From assembly GCA_018873245.2 (NCBI GenBank), contig JAEMBT020000007.1:3423129-3487128 (forward strand): a stretch of DNA of 64,000 bases. The letters run 5' to 3'. The position numbers and the translations under genes were made by a program. Positions 47,051-57,707 of the stretch are shown piece after piece. The stretch comes from Archegozetes longisetosus (lineage: Eukaryota > Arthropoda > Arachnida > Sarcoptiformes > Trhypochthoniidae). Position 1 is the first letter of the stretch. Every line of letters starts with the position of its first letter. The notes beneath the pieces were generated by a model. The model worked only from the letters and a program-made list of their open reading frames with translations. It made no database searches and was not told the DNA's origin.

Positions 47051-48239
47051 AATGCATTCTCCTCCGGGTGAACAAATCCCGACGGCGCTAAATGATGAGC
47101 TCCCCACTCATTTAACCTTAACACCCTTGGCCCCTCATCTTTCATACCTCTGCCCTCTGCTTGAACAATTAACCCCATCTCTTTTGTCCAGCCCTTTTAT
47201 GCAAACCGTCGCTATTGGCCTTAGCGGTTCACCAACTTCTAATCCTAGCGTGCGACATTAAACTTAACCTTGGATCCCGCCACCCTCAAGCCAATATCTT
47301 TTATTAAGCATAACAGCCTCAGATATAAGGCCCCGAACTGGAAAATTACATATCCCACCATAACATTTAAATGATTACTTCCCTGGAAACAAAACTAACT
47401 ACACTCATAAACAACTTGAAAAATCTGTGATTTCTACTCCATCCTCCAGAGCCGCACCCCAAGGAATTGGAGGCGGTTTAATCATCTATATCCACCGCTC
47501 TATCTCACATACCACCTAACTTCCCCTAAACTTCCTACCTTCTGAGCCTATAGCAAGGTCCAAGCATACTCCTTTCTAAACAATGTACCAGACCATTCCA
47601 ACATCGCTCAAATTACTAGTTCCTTAATCCTAATAGATTTCAACGCCTACAACCCCGACTGACTAAAATACCAAACTCCAGATACCTGGGAAACCTCATC
47701 GGCTACATCTAGCGCCCTTCTCTAGTAAACGAACATAAACCTACCAGAATCGTGCCCACAGCTTGGCCCACTTCCCAAGGTCTAAAGCTCGTTATCGCAT
47801 CTCTCGAACCTAGCCTATCAAGTCGAATCATACCCGCTCTCACTTCAATACACATCCCTCTAGTAATTTCCCATAACCTATCTGCCTCAATCTTTTCAAA
47901 CAATCCTTCCTCTTACACTAACTTTAATAAAGTTGACTGGCTTAAATGTACCGACCTCATCCCACTGAATCCTTTTTAGCCCATTATAACTTGACCTTCC
48001 CCTTCATCGACCGCACTGAGGCCTTCTTGAGAAAGAACATTCTAAGTACGGCAAGACAAACACTCCAAAGTAAAATTACATACCCTCCCCGCAATCTCCT
48101 TCCTCTTTTCCGTACGAAACTCCTTACGGCAATACATCCCAATCATCTCCCCCTACTGACTCTCAACATCTCAACCCCCTTAACTATCTCATCAATACTG
48201 GAATTTTCCGCCTCAAAAACGTCGGCTGAGAATTATTCA

Positions 48240-49075
48240 GTCCTATCGTCAAATTTTGGCGAAAAGAGTTATTGGCAGATCATTGGAGTACATCCAATTC
48301 TCTAACTTATGAATCAAAAATAATCAAAATATCTCAACCCCTTAGCATAAAATCACGAAAAAAGTGAGAATTTTAATGATTTTACTGATTTTCTCGAATA
48401 ATTTGACGGTATAAAAAATTGAAAATATCATATTTTGACTTGTTTTTTCATAAGCTTTCAAACAAAAAAGTTTGTCGAAATCGGAGCAATTTTTGAAATT
48501 CTTGAAAAATTGATCTAGCTCATTTTTAACAGAATATCTGTTGTCCATGTATCATTGGGAGTCAGAAAATATGATTAATTGTGAAAAAGTAAGTTGTTCC
48601 CATTCTCTCCACTTTTACCGATCGTCATTCTCAATAATATTTAGAAAGTATATTTCATGTAGATATTAAGTATATTTTCGATTCCTTGAAATTTTCATGT
48701 TTCTATATAGTTGAACAGTTAAAATATTCAATTATTCCTATATTTTTCAGATAGTATTGTATAATTCTCAACATTTTTTAGAAAATTAAGACTAAAAATA
48801 TAGCAATAATTATTCAAATAATATTCTAGTTTTGGACCTGTTGACAAAAATTTCGAAGCAATAAATTTGAAGCTGAGAAGCCCCCCAATCATTATATATA
48901 TTCATTTCATATCGATATCTCATCTTTTCTCTCACTCACGATTTCAAACTTCAAAAGCGATTATCTCGAATTTTTTTTGTTTTTCGTGAGATAGTACTGA
49001 ATAATTCTAAGCCGACGAAAACTATAAGTAGTCTGAATTTGTCTATATTACTATTTGACTATATTATCTTCCCAG
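48240..49075. other. AT-rich insertion inside the LINE remnant
   Basis: Composition switches sharply from the C-rich LINE sequence to AT-rich sequence and back. No terminal repeats are certain; it may be an unidentified insertion. Confidence 0.4.
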
Positions 49076-49503
49076 GCCTCTTATGGAACATAATGAATCC
49101 CTCACTAACAACTCCACCATATCACATATCACCAAGTCATATCCCTCCCGCCCAAGCCGGATCCTCCCCAAGTTTCAAACTAATATCATCATAAAATATA
49201 ATGCTTCCATCTCCTGATTCATCGATGAAATATCAAATAGGAAAATCCTAACTACAAAATACCACTATAAACTCCCCTTCCCAAACTCCTTTTCATTCTT
49301 GAACAGATCATACTTCAACTATTTGCAACTTACCCCCTTTCAAAGCCCTGGCTACAAATATCGCAAACGTCCACCTTAAACACCTCAATCGCCTGGTAAT
49401 TGTCACTCACAAAACTTTTCAACCACTCTTGGATCACCTCATAATTATCCATTCTTTTTTAAAAAGTCCATAAATACAGTGCTGAAGCCCAACAAATTCC
49501 TTA

Positions 49504-49893
49504 GGCATCGTCCATTAATAACGTTCGGCCAAAATGACCTTTTCTTGGAGATCGCCTACCCCATTTTACGTTGTAGTTGGCAAGGTTTTAACACCACCAC
49601 CCCCCCCCTAGATGGAACGTTACATTTTTTTCAACCCTTTAGTTTGAGTATTTCGCACGTAACACGAAAATGCGAGATTTGGTCTATTTTTATTATAAGA
49701 ATATCACTATTAATGAGAATAATCAATAAATTGATCTTAATTTTTTAATTGTGATGTTTTATGCAAGATAACTAAGTAAAAGAATGTAACGTTTACATGC
49801 CTTCAAACCCTAGCCCCTAATGTTACAATTTTTTACATTTAACTCTTGACACCCTCTACCCCCTTCAGCGTAACGTTATTAATCGACGATGCC
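49504..49893. mobile_element. 390-bp MITE with TTA target duplication
   Basis: The left end GGCATCGTCCATTAATAACG and the right end AACGTTATTAATCGACGATGCC are inverse with one mismatch. TTA flanks both sides (49501-49503, 49894-49896). A 3-bp TTA duplication fits PIF/Harbinger-type elements. It is inserted in the LINE remnant, so it is younger than that. A short relative is at 7271-7449. Confidence 0.88.
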
Positions 49894-51553
49894 TTACCTA
49901 TTTTCTTCATACCATGCTATATCCCTACAATTCTCGCTCTCCCATAAACCCTTGAACGCTTTATAAGATTCAGAATAAAAGCTCCTCTCCCCAACTCCCT
50001 TACCAGCACAGTTTCAGAAACTCGTTCTCTATAACCATAGCACTCACATAATTTTGTGAGACCATTTTAAGTGGTTTTAGCCAAGAAACCACCTATCTGT
50101 ACAATAGCCACCTCGCTTGATCTTTCTAAAGCCTTTAACAGATCCTATCACAATACTCCTCTCAAAACTAGATAAATTTCCCCTACCCAACCATGACTGA
50201 CGCTATTTTGAATGTTTTCTCAGAAACAGACAAGGGCAGGTTCGTTTTGGATCTTCAGTAAACTCCTGAAACCTCCGAAATAGTGTTCAACTAGGGGCCA
50301 TTCCCTCCTCTTACTCTTGAACTTTATCTCCGATATCACTACCCAAGAATCTCCATTATTACATCTTCCTTATAGTTCTACATTCATCAAATCGAATCAT
50401 GGACCCAAACTTACAAGATCACAATGTCCCCATAGTCATCTTGTACCCATTTTAACCTCAACCGGCACGAGTATAATTACCGACCTTCTTTTAAATCAAT
50501 TTAAAATAGTCGCCGAAAATTCCTCAATCTTAGATAATTACTGTCATTCTATGTCATCTTCGTTAGACATGTATTATCCCTCACCCAAAAATATCACGCT
50601 TAAATTTACTTAGAACCTTCTCCACCCTAGGGCCACAACAACGGTCGTTTCAATCACTCTCGACCTACGATCACCTAACAAATTTTCCCAACGCCCCTCA
50701 ATTGCTTCCCCCGCCACCTTAACCAAATTATCCTCCCCTCCCTATAGAGGACGCTGGAACGCGCCGTCGATTTTCTAGAAGTCTCAATGGTGCTGTGAAA
50801 TTTATAGCTACCATTTAGGCAACAACAAAGCATTAATGAAAAATTCCATATTAACTTACAAATCATCTAACTTCTTAGACATTGTCTTGTTAAATCTTGA
50901 ACTGTATCCTATGAAGTAAGGTTTCATTCCGAGGCCCTTTTCTGATATATGATAATCATATCCTCTCAATTGATGTCTTTCGAAATTGAACTTGGTTGTC
51001 TTAAAGTAATGAAGCATCAAATTGTCCAGCATTATCACTTCCTCTCCAGTATATATCTTAGGGAAGTCTTCAAGATTAAATCTATGCTTGAATGCAAATT
51101 CGAACGGATCCATGAATGTTGTTCTACCCTTGAAATCCTGAGTCATTTTTGATTCATCGTATTTAATAAATTCCGCGCTTTCCAAATAATCAATTGTACG
51201 AATGATTTTATTGTTCCATTGTGGCTGTGTGTGCAATTCTTCTAACGAATTGATCATATCTATTGGTTGACCTCGAATTAAAAGATCCCAGAAATGTCCT
51301 GAAAATGCAGCCAATAATACAGTACATATCAATAGTCAAATCACGGCGAATGATCGCTCGTAATGCCCGACTGCTTTAATTGAGAAATAGTCCGAGAGAA
51401 TTACTGAAGAGTACTGCCAAATAATTTTGAAGAATGGTTCAAAACTCCTTCTCTTCTGGCATATCATAATTGAGATCATAATAATAGACAATATGATCGA
51501 GTAATAAATTTCAACATCGAAACATGTGAAATAACTAAATAGCGGCCATTCCC

Positions 51554-51737
51554 CTTAAGAGAGTAAGTGAAATCTTAAATCTGTTATTTTACAGGAAGTA
51601 TTGCTAAAACATTATTCGCTCATTGTCTTTTGAAATATACAAGAAAATTACTTCTAAAATATCTTTTAAATTTTGTGTCAAACGCAATTAATATAACTTA
51701 AAATTGTAATCCCAAAATTGGTTTCTAAGTTTATAAG
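51554..51737. other. Start of the transposon-rich 3' part of IR intron 2
   Basis: Short AT-rich intronic flank between exon 3 and the hAT-type MITE, including the 8-bp target site copy at 51730-51737. Confidence 0.6.
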
Positions 51738-52633
51738 TAGTGAAGAGCATTGGTCCGAAATCTTGAGCTTCAAGCTCGAGCTTCTATAAGCGCAGCTCAA
51801 AATTGTTGAGCTTTGAGCTGCGCTTCTGTCAAATTTGGCCTGAGCTGCGCTTGTACTAAGAAGCTCGGGTCCAAACTGCGAGCTGCGCTGCTGAACTTAT
51901 GCTAAAAATTAAAAATTAAAATAATGAGTAGTAATCTTTGTAACAAGTATTTATTTCAAGTTATAATGAAGTATTTGCGCAAAAATATATGAATTTTGAT
52001 CGTAAAGTTTGAACAATGAATTCAAATTTCGACATCTGTGTCACCTATCAATGATTGTGAGTCTTCTGATTGTATTTCACTTTCTTGTAAAGTCATGTTA
52101 GAAACAGTTTCAAACAAAAATTTTCTCTTATATTGAATAATTATCAAAAATTACTTGAGATTATCTTATTTTGAATATAAAGATATTTAATCAGTGAATA
52201 GAAATAACATTACTTTTAAGGCCTTAAAACTTTATTAATTCTTTCTTCAAATAAACAGTTACTGCACTAAATTTCAGTTTGAATTGAAATTTATTTTGAA
52301 AACAATGATTCATAATTCAGAAATGCATCTCATCATTCAATTCGATAGATCTAATTTAATATCTAATTTTCTAACATACGAGAAGCAATTCAACAGTCAT
52401 TGCTATTTTACAGTGAATACTGCTTTTTGCTTTATTAAATAAGTCGGCTTCAAATGAGCTGAGCTCGAAGCTCAACAACTTGAGCTTGAGCTTGGGGGCT
52501 TGAGCTACGCTTCTTCATCATAGCATGAGCTTGAAGCTCGAGCTTATAAGCTCGAAGACAGCTAAAATTGAGCTTCAAGCGCAGCGCAGCTCAAAGCGCA
52601 GCTCAGCTCAAAGCTAGCTTATGCTCTTCACTA
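51738..52633. mobile_element. 896-bp hAT-type MITE with GAGCTT-rich ends
   Basis: The ends TAGTGAAGAGCA and TGCTCTTCACTA are exact inverses, and TTTATAAG (51730-51737 and 52634-52641) is a perfect 8-bp target duplication, both hallmarks of hAT insertions. Just inside each end lies an irregular array of GAGCTT/GCGCAGCTC units (51765-51900 and 52455-52620) that can pair with one another. The middle is AT-rich and non-coding. The perfect duplication suggests a fairly recent insertion in IR intron 2. Confidence 0.93.
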
Positions 52634-52641
52634 TTTATAAG

Positions 52642-53266
52642 ATTAATAAAAGTTTGAGAGTTTTTGTTAATATATTTTACCATCTTGACGAAAAATTTGA
52701 TCTATTAAAAATTATCAAAATAATTCTGAAATTATCTTAAATCCTTCATTTAGTTTACCTTAGATATGATTTGCAATAACTATAGTTTAGTGTTATAATA
52801 TTATTACGAAAAATAATTTCAATAGATATGACCTTAATAAACAGAAGACTATATTATAAGTATTGAGAGTATTTCTTTCAGGTTTTAAACTGAATAACTT
52901 TCTAGAATATCGTTAGTTAGGTTAGGATTGTGAATATATAGCATGCTGTTTAAATGAATAATGTTCATGTTATAGTCCCATTCCTCTAGCGCCAAGTCAA
53001 GCCGCTAAAACATGAGCAAACGAACTGAATAAGTTTTATTAGTTACGTTATAGCACAATATTTCCTCTTTAGTATTTAAGTTCAAGGCATTGAACACACT
53101 AAAAGACAAAATATACGTGATTAAAACAAAAACCTCAAACAAAAGTCAATCCTCAGTTACTTTCAGACGAATCAATAATTTTACGACAATTGTTATCAAC
53201 TGATTTTCTATTAAACAATCGTCTTACTTTATAGTAAACTTAAATCTCAATAAAAATTTGAATTTT
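52642..53266. other. IR intron 2, middle
   Basis: AT-rich; nothing recognised. Confidence 0.5.
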
Positions 53267-53849
53267 GGGGTGAATCCGGGCTAATGGATCTAAAAGGATT
53301 ACCGACTTCCCATCCCCAAGTATGGTATACCATTGGATTCAGTTTGTCGAGCTGAACATTTTGATACCACAGTCAACCACTTTTGGCCACCTAGACCTAA
53401 CCCCCTCGAAAATGGATAAACCTGGTTTTACCAAGTTGTAAACCAAACTAAACCTGATTTGAACTAAAGTACAAAAGCTTAGATCTTTCGCAACCTAACC
53501 AGTTTTTTCGCAGTTTATATCAGGCTTGTTTGGGTTACGACTCGAGAAATCCAGGTTTATCGATTACGAAATACTAAACCAAACAAAGATGAGTATCTCG
53601 AGAATTACTTGTGATAATTGATCATATGAGGTATCAAAGTGCTCAGTCCGATATCCTGAGTCTAATGATATATCATTTCGCGAGGTCAGTCACTCCTGTC
53701 AGGAGTTGACTAAATGTGGTCAGGTTCGGGTCAGAAAGGGTCAAGTGTGGTATCAAAATGTTCAGCTCGACAAACTGAATCTAAGGATTATCACATTTGG
53801 GGGTAGGGGGTTGGGAACCCCCTTAGACCCATTAGCCAGGATTGACCCC
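53267..53849. mobile_element. 583-bp element with ~110-bp terminal inverted repeats
   Basis: GGGGTGAATCCGGGCTAATG at the left and, inverted, GGGGTCAATCCTGGCTAATG at the right open a long inverted repeat. It runs inward to the near-perfect ATTCAGTTTGTCGAGCTGAA and ATTTTGATACCACA on both sides. The centre has CC-rich and AAACCTGG-type sequence. No coding capacity; no certain target duplication. Confidence 0.87.
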
Positions 53850-55742
53850 TTAAAAGTGAGGCGTGGACTGATCGTTTAACCTAACAATTAAGTCCAACGA
53901 TATAAATCATGTGACTATAGCCCCTCGACTATTGTCCCGAAAAATTTCAATAATCTGACTAACATTTAAAGAAAGTTGGTATTTATTGATAATTAAAAGA
54001 TTTTTGCACGTAGATGGGAGCGGTCTATGTATACGCCTTTATGTAATATTCGATTCTGAGTCAACTGATTCAGCCCCCGTAAGCTTCCATATATCCATTC
54101 CCAAGTTGCTTAAAAATTTTTGCTTAGTCGGTGAAGTCTAATCATGTATATAGTCTATCTGTAACCCCATCCACTTCACTGCCTGCGCCATTACTATAAT
54201 GTAGCCATAGCAAATGCATACCTACTTTTGCTTATCTTTTGCCGGATTGACTATAACTACCTTAAAATCTCAGAGAAAGGCTCTCATAAACTAGGTCCAT
54301 TATCACAATTAAATTCTTAGTGTTAGTCATTTTCAAACGTAGGATTAAATCTTTTTAAAACCTGAGAGATATAAGCTATCTACTTCATTAATTGTAGATT
54401 ACAGCATTCAGTCCTACCATTTATTATTTTGGAATAATACTCTTTTGAATCTATTTGTAGTCAAAAGAACACTGATCCATCGTTTGTTATATATTCTTAT
54501 ATTTTACAATTTAATATATAAATGTAATGAGCTTATGAAACTTGTTCATTATGAAGAGGCGAGCCTCCTTGTTTCTTACAGGTTACCCTTACTATATAAA
54601 CACTAATAGGAAAACTCTCGATACTAAACCAAAAATAAATACTAGAAAATAACTTATTATTTGGTAAACTACTATTCACGTTACTTGAATCACTTGAACT
54701 GCTTCAATTGTGAAATAAATATTGCTTCTTAATCTTTCAATAAAATTAACTTCCGAGAGTAGAATTAATTATTGGGTAAAATGTTTCTCTAGTTCTAAAA
54801 GTACGTTATGATCAATAGAGCACGTACTGTAAATAAATTTTATGTCTTCGTTTCACAGTATGGTAGTGGTATAAACAGAAAACATAGAGTACTGAGAAGT
54901 TAGCAAAAATCTCTTTTAGTAGTTGAAGGCAGTACCAGATTAAAATTATTTAAATAAAGGTCCTTAACTCTACTTTTAAGATGAAGTGCTCACTCAAAAA
55001 TGATTTTGATGAATTTTCATAAATTAGATCATTTTGTGAACGATTTGCAGTCTTTATAAAAGTAGTATGGACTACCTTTCTTGACGAGTACTGTCTTTCT
55101 CGTACTCATTAGATATCTAATGTTTCACCTAATTAGAAATTGAATAAAAGCGAAATTCTCAAAAGTGGCAGAAGCAAACGAACTGGTAGTTGCTTAAGTT
55201 ATAGTTGTACTTATGTCGTTCGGTAGTATAAAATAATCCCCATTTCAATTTTTATTGTTTCATCTAATAGTGGAAAATTTCTAGAAGTTTTCTTTTTTGA
55301 TGAGAAACTCTAAAAGTTTCTCGGGACTATTTTCCCACGCTGCAGTTATTTAGAATGCCAATATCGAATTGACAATTTGAATATTTAAAAGTCGTTAATG
55401 TCATATCACTTATATTAAAGCATTATTTCAATTAAACCAAATTTGAGCTGAGAAAATAGAAAATTTCGTGCGATAAAATATTTCTCCGGAAATTTTCTTT
55501 TAACAAACACTAGTCTCATCTCTTTGGTCTCACTGAGTCTAATATATTGAGGACTGGGAGAGGTCAGGAAAAAATCAAGAATAAGTCAAACTAGTTGACC
55601 ACGGCGCATTGGTCTAATAAACTAGTTAATTATTAATATCAAATTAGCACATGATAAACTTAATTATATACTATAAATTTAGGTTTTTCTTATCAAGAAA
55701 TCAGTCTTAAATCGGTGTTGTTCAGAACAAAGATTTACTCAC
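53850..55742. other. IR intron 2, 5' part
   Basis: No gene or element recognised, though 55270-55330 shares short TTTCTAGAA-rich pieces with 44640-44690. Confidence 0.45.
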
Positions 55743-56339
55743 TCTTTATTGTTCTTGAAACAACGCACACTTTTTCAACATATCCAACATATCGTGAACC
55801 TCTTCCTTCCATACTAGCGACGATGCCACTAATCACTGCTGGATCAAACGGGAATAGTGCGATGTGTGGATGTTCCTATCCATTTGTAAGATATTCTTCG
55901 TAAAGATCTGTTATATCTTTTGTTTGTGGATAAAATCTAAGACTGAAATTAAATAATATCAGTTTAAAAGAAGGAAGATATAAAATAGTTTGAACTAGTA
56001 TTTTAAATTAATAATTAAGAAGATAAATAACTTGGCCTTTATTCTTTTAGCAAACTCCAACATCATGAAGATAAGAGGGCCACACCATTGATAAATGAGA
56101 ACTGTATTATTCCAAACGAGTTGTTCATCATATAGAACGATCGGAGGCCACTTATTCGGTAGAATATCAATCAAGAAATCATTTTGATTTTGCGTTAAAT
56201 TAACGATTTGGTTATCTGATGTTAGATTGACACAACTGTTTTGATTGAAATTTAGCATTTCAGCTGGATAGTCAAATCACACGACTTTTCGAAACAAGTT
56301 CATTGAGTATACTGTGCGGCTCAAGTCTTATGAGAATGC

Positions 56340-56650
56340 ATATTACATTGTATGGTAATTCTTGTAGATATCTCGGTTTGTTTTGATTTCAAAATTTGTC
56401 ATAGAAATAAGTGAATTTCTATTTAAAAATTTATAGAATATTTCAAAATAACACTCAATGTATTAGAATAGTGACTGCTATCTAAACCATTAACAAATAT
56501 CACAATAAATTCAATCGATATAAAGATTATTAAGTAGAGGTTGATCTCTTGTCAGCTCAACACAATTTTCTTATGTATTTCGTTCAAAATTCATATTTAG
56601 GCTTACCTTAATTGGCATTAATTCATCTGCTAATGATTACAGAATCTAAA
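56340..56650. repeat. Direct repeat copy 1, upstream of IR gene
   Basis: About 300 bp that recurs at 57322-57600 in the same orientation. Shared landmarks include GATATCTCGGTTT, AAATTTGTCATAGAAATAA (one copy slightly changed) and TCAAAATAACAC. The flanking run ATTGAGTATACTGTGC at about 56300 also has a relative at 56806. Confidence 0.75.
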
Positions 56651-57321
56651 GTTACTAATTGATTTCACTAAGCTATGGGAACTATTAAATTTATTCAAAT
56701 AGTGACTTCATCGATTTAAATTCATGCAATATTAATATTCTCTATCAAATGAAATACTACTGTTCTCTCTTATTTTACAATCTAATACTGTCATAAAAAG
56801 ATTGCTGAGTATGCTGTGCATCTTAAGCTTCATGAGAGCTGAAATGATTATTCGTATGCAGAGCTTTGCAAATTAAGAACTAAAATGTGTCAGTATCGAC
56901 AATTAGGGTTTGTCAAATCAGCAATAAAAGCACATCTATTTGAGAGTTCAGGTATTTTTTATGAACAATTACTTCATTGAAGCTAATTCTCAAGATATAA
57001 CCACAAAATTAAATAAACTATCGGCTCAAATATTACATTTTAAAATGAAAATCATTAATTTACAGTTATTTTTTCAATAAAGCCACAAAACTTTACAAAA
57101 GAATCTATAGCCAGTTTAGAATTTAGCAGAAAATTACAAGTTTATGAGTAATTGTGTTTGAACATAGAAATCTGGAAAATCTTTAATGTAGCACTTTATA
57201 TTTGAATTATGCATGGGTCGAACATCTTATAATAGAAATTTTTTAAAGACCTGGTGTTAAGAGTAAACTTGTCTGAATTTCAACAACGCTGATTTTGTGC
57301 AAAAATATGCTTATTAAAAAT

Positions 57322-57600
57322 GTACTCTGCATTGTGTGGTATTTGTTATTGATATCTCGGTTTATTTATTATAAAATTTTGTCATGGAAATAAATGAACT
57401 TTCGTTAAAAAATTCATGGAATATCTCAAAATAACACCTAACGCATTGGAATAGTGATTGCAATCTAAATCATTGGTAAATATGACAAAAAATTCTATTG
57501 ATATAAAGGTGACTAAGTTAATTTATCTTTGCTTCTCTCATGCATTTCATCTAAAGTTTATATTAAGTCTTGAATTAACATTGATTTGTTATAATTACAG
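57322..57600. repeat. Direct repeat copy 2, upstream of IR gene
   Basis: Second copy of the block at 56340-56650, diverged by many single changes but colinear. It probably marks an old tandem duplication of the receptor's upstream region. Confidence 0.75.
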
Positions 57601-57707
57601 AACCTAAAATTATTTGCCCTCAAGTAAAACCATGACTGAAAAATCTGCCATTTCAACTTTGAATTTTTATTAAAAATCGTAGGTTCGCATCGCACCTGAA
57701 AAATTTT

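Larger units (their letters stand above)
47051..50770 (+). mobile_element. Decayed non-LTR retrotransposon (LINE) in IR intron 3
   Basis: A C-rich plus-strand block with traces of an endonuclease (GGGLIIYIHRSISHT near 47470; IDFNAYNPDWLKYQTPDTW near 47640; a WPTSQGLKLVIASLEP stretch near 47765; NFNKVDW near 47925) and of a reverse transcriptase (SLDLSKAFN near 50120; the following QLGAIPSS and LLLNFISDI near 50295-50340). These are the APE-type endonuclease end and RT motifs A and B of LINE ORF2. It has many stops and frame changes and is interrupted by an AT-rich piece (about 48240-49075) and by the MITE at 49504-49893. Clade is uncertain. It lies antisense to the receptor gene. Confidence 0.82.
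45898..56258 (-). pseudogene. Ionotropic receptor (iGluR-like IR) gene with two in-frame stops
   Basis: Four exons: 56258-56032, 55942-55743, 51553-50860 and 46180-45898. Splice sites are GT-AG and phases agree at all three junctions, giving 468 codons. Layout fits IRs: start of ligand-binding lobe S1 (LPNKWPPIVLYDE, GPLIFMMLEFAKRIKAK, residues ~32-75); M1 (EIYYSIILSIIMISIMI, ~157-173); pore helix (FFKIIWQYSSVIL); M2 (~211-228); S2 (~230-410); and M3 (GVFIPYLMVLSVSIIVII) with a short tail. Codon 98 is TAG (55878-55876), and codon 215, within M2, is TGA (51338-51336), probably a former Trp. Everything else stays in frame, so inactivation is recent or the stops are read through. The known N-terminal region and signal peptide are not seen; an upstream exon may be missing or lost. 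Introns 2 and 3 (about 4.2 and 4.7 kb) are full of transposons. Confidence 0.88.
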
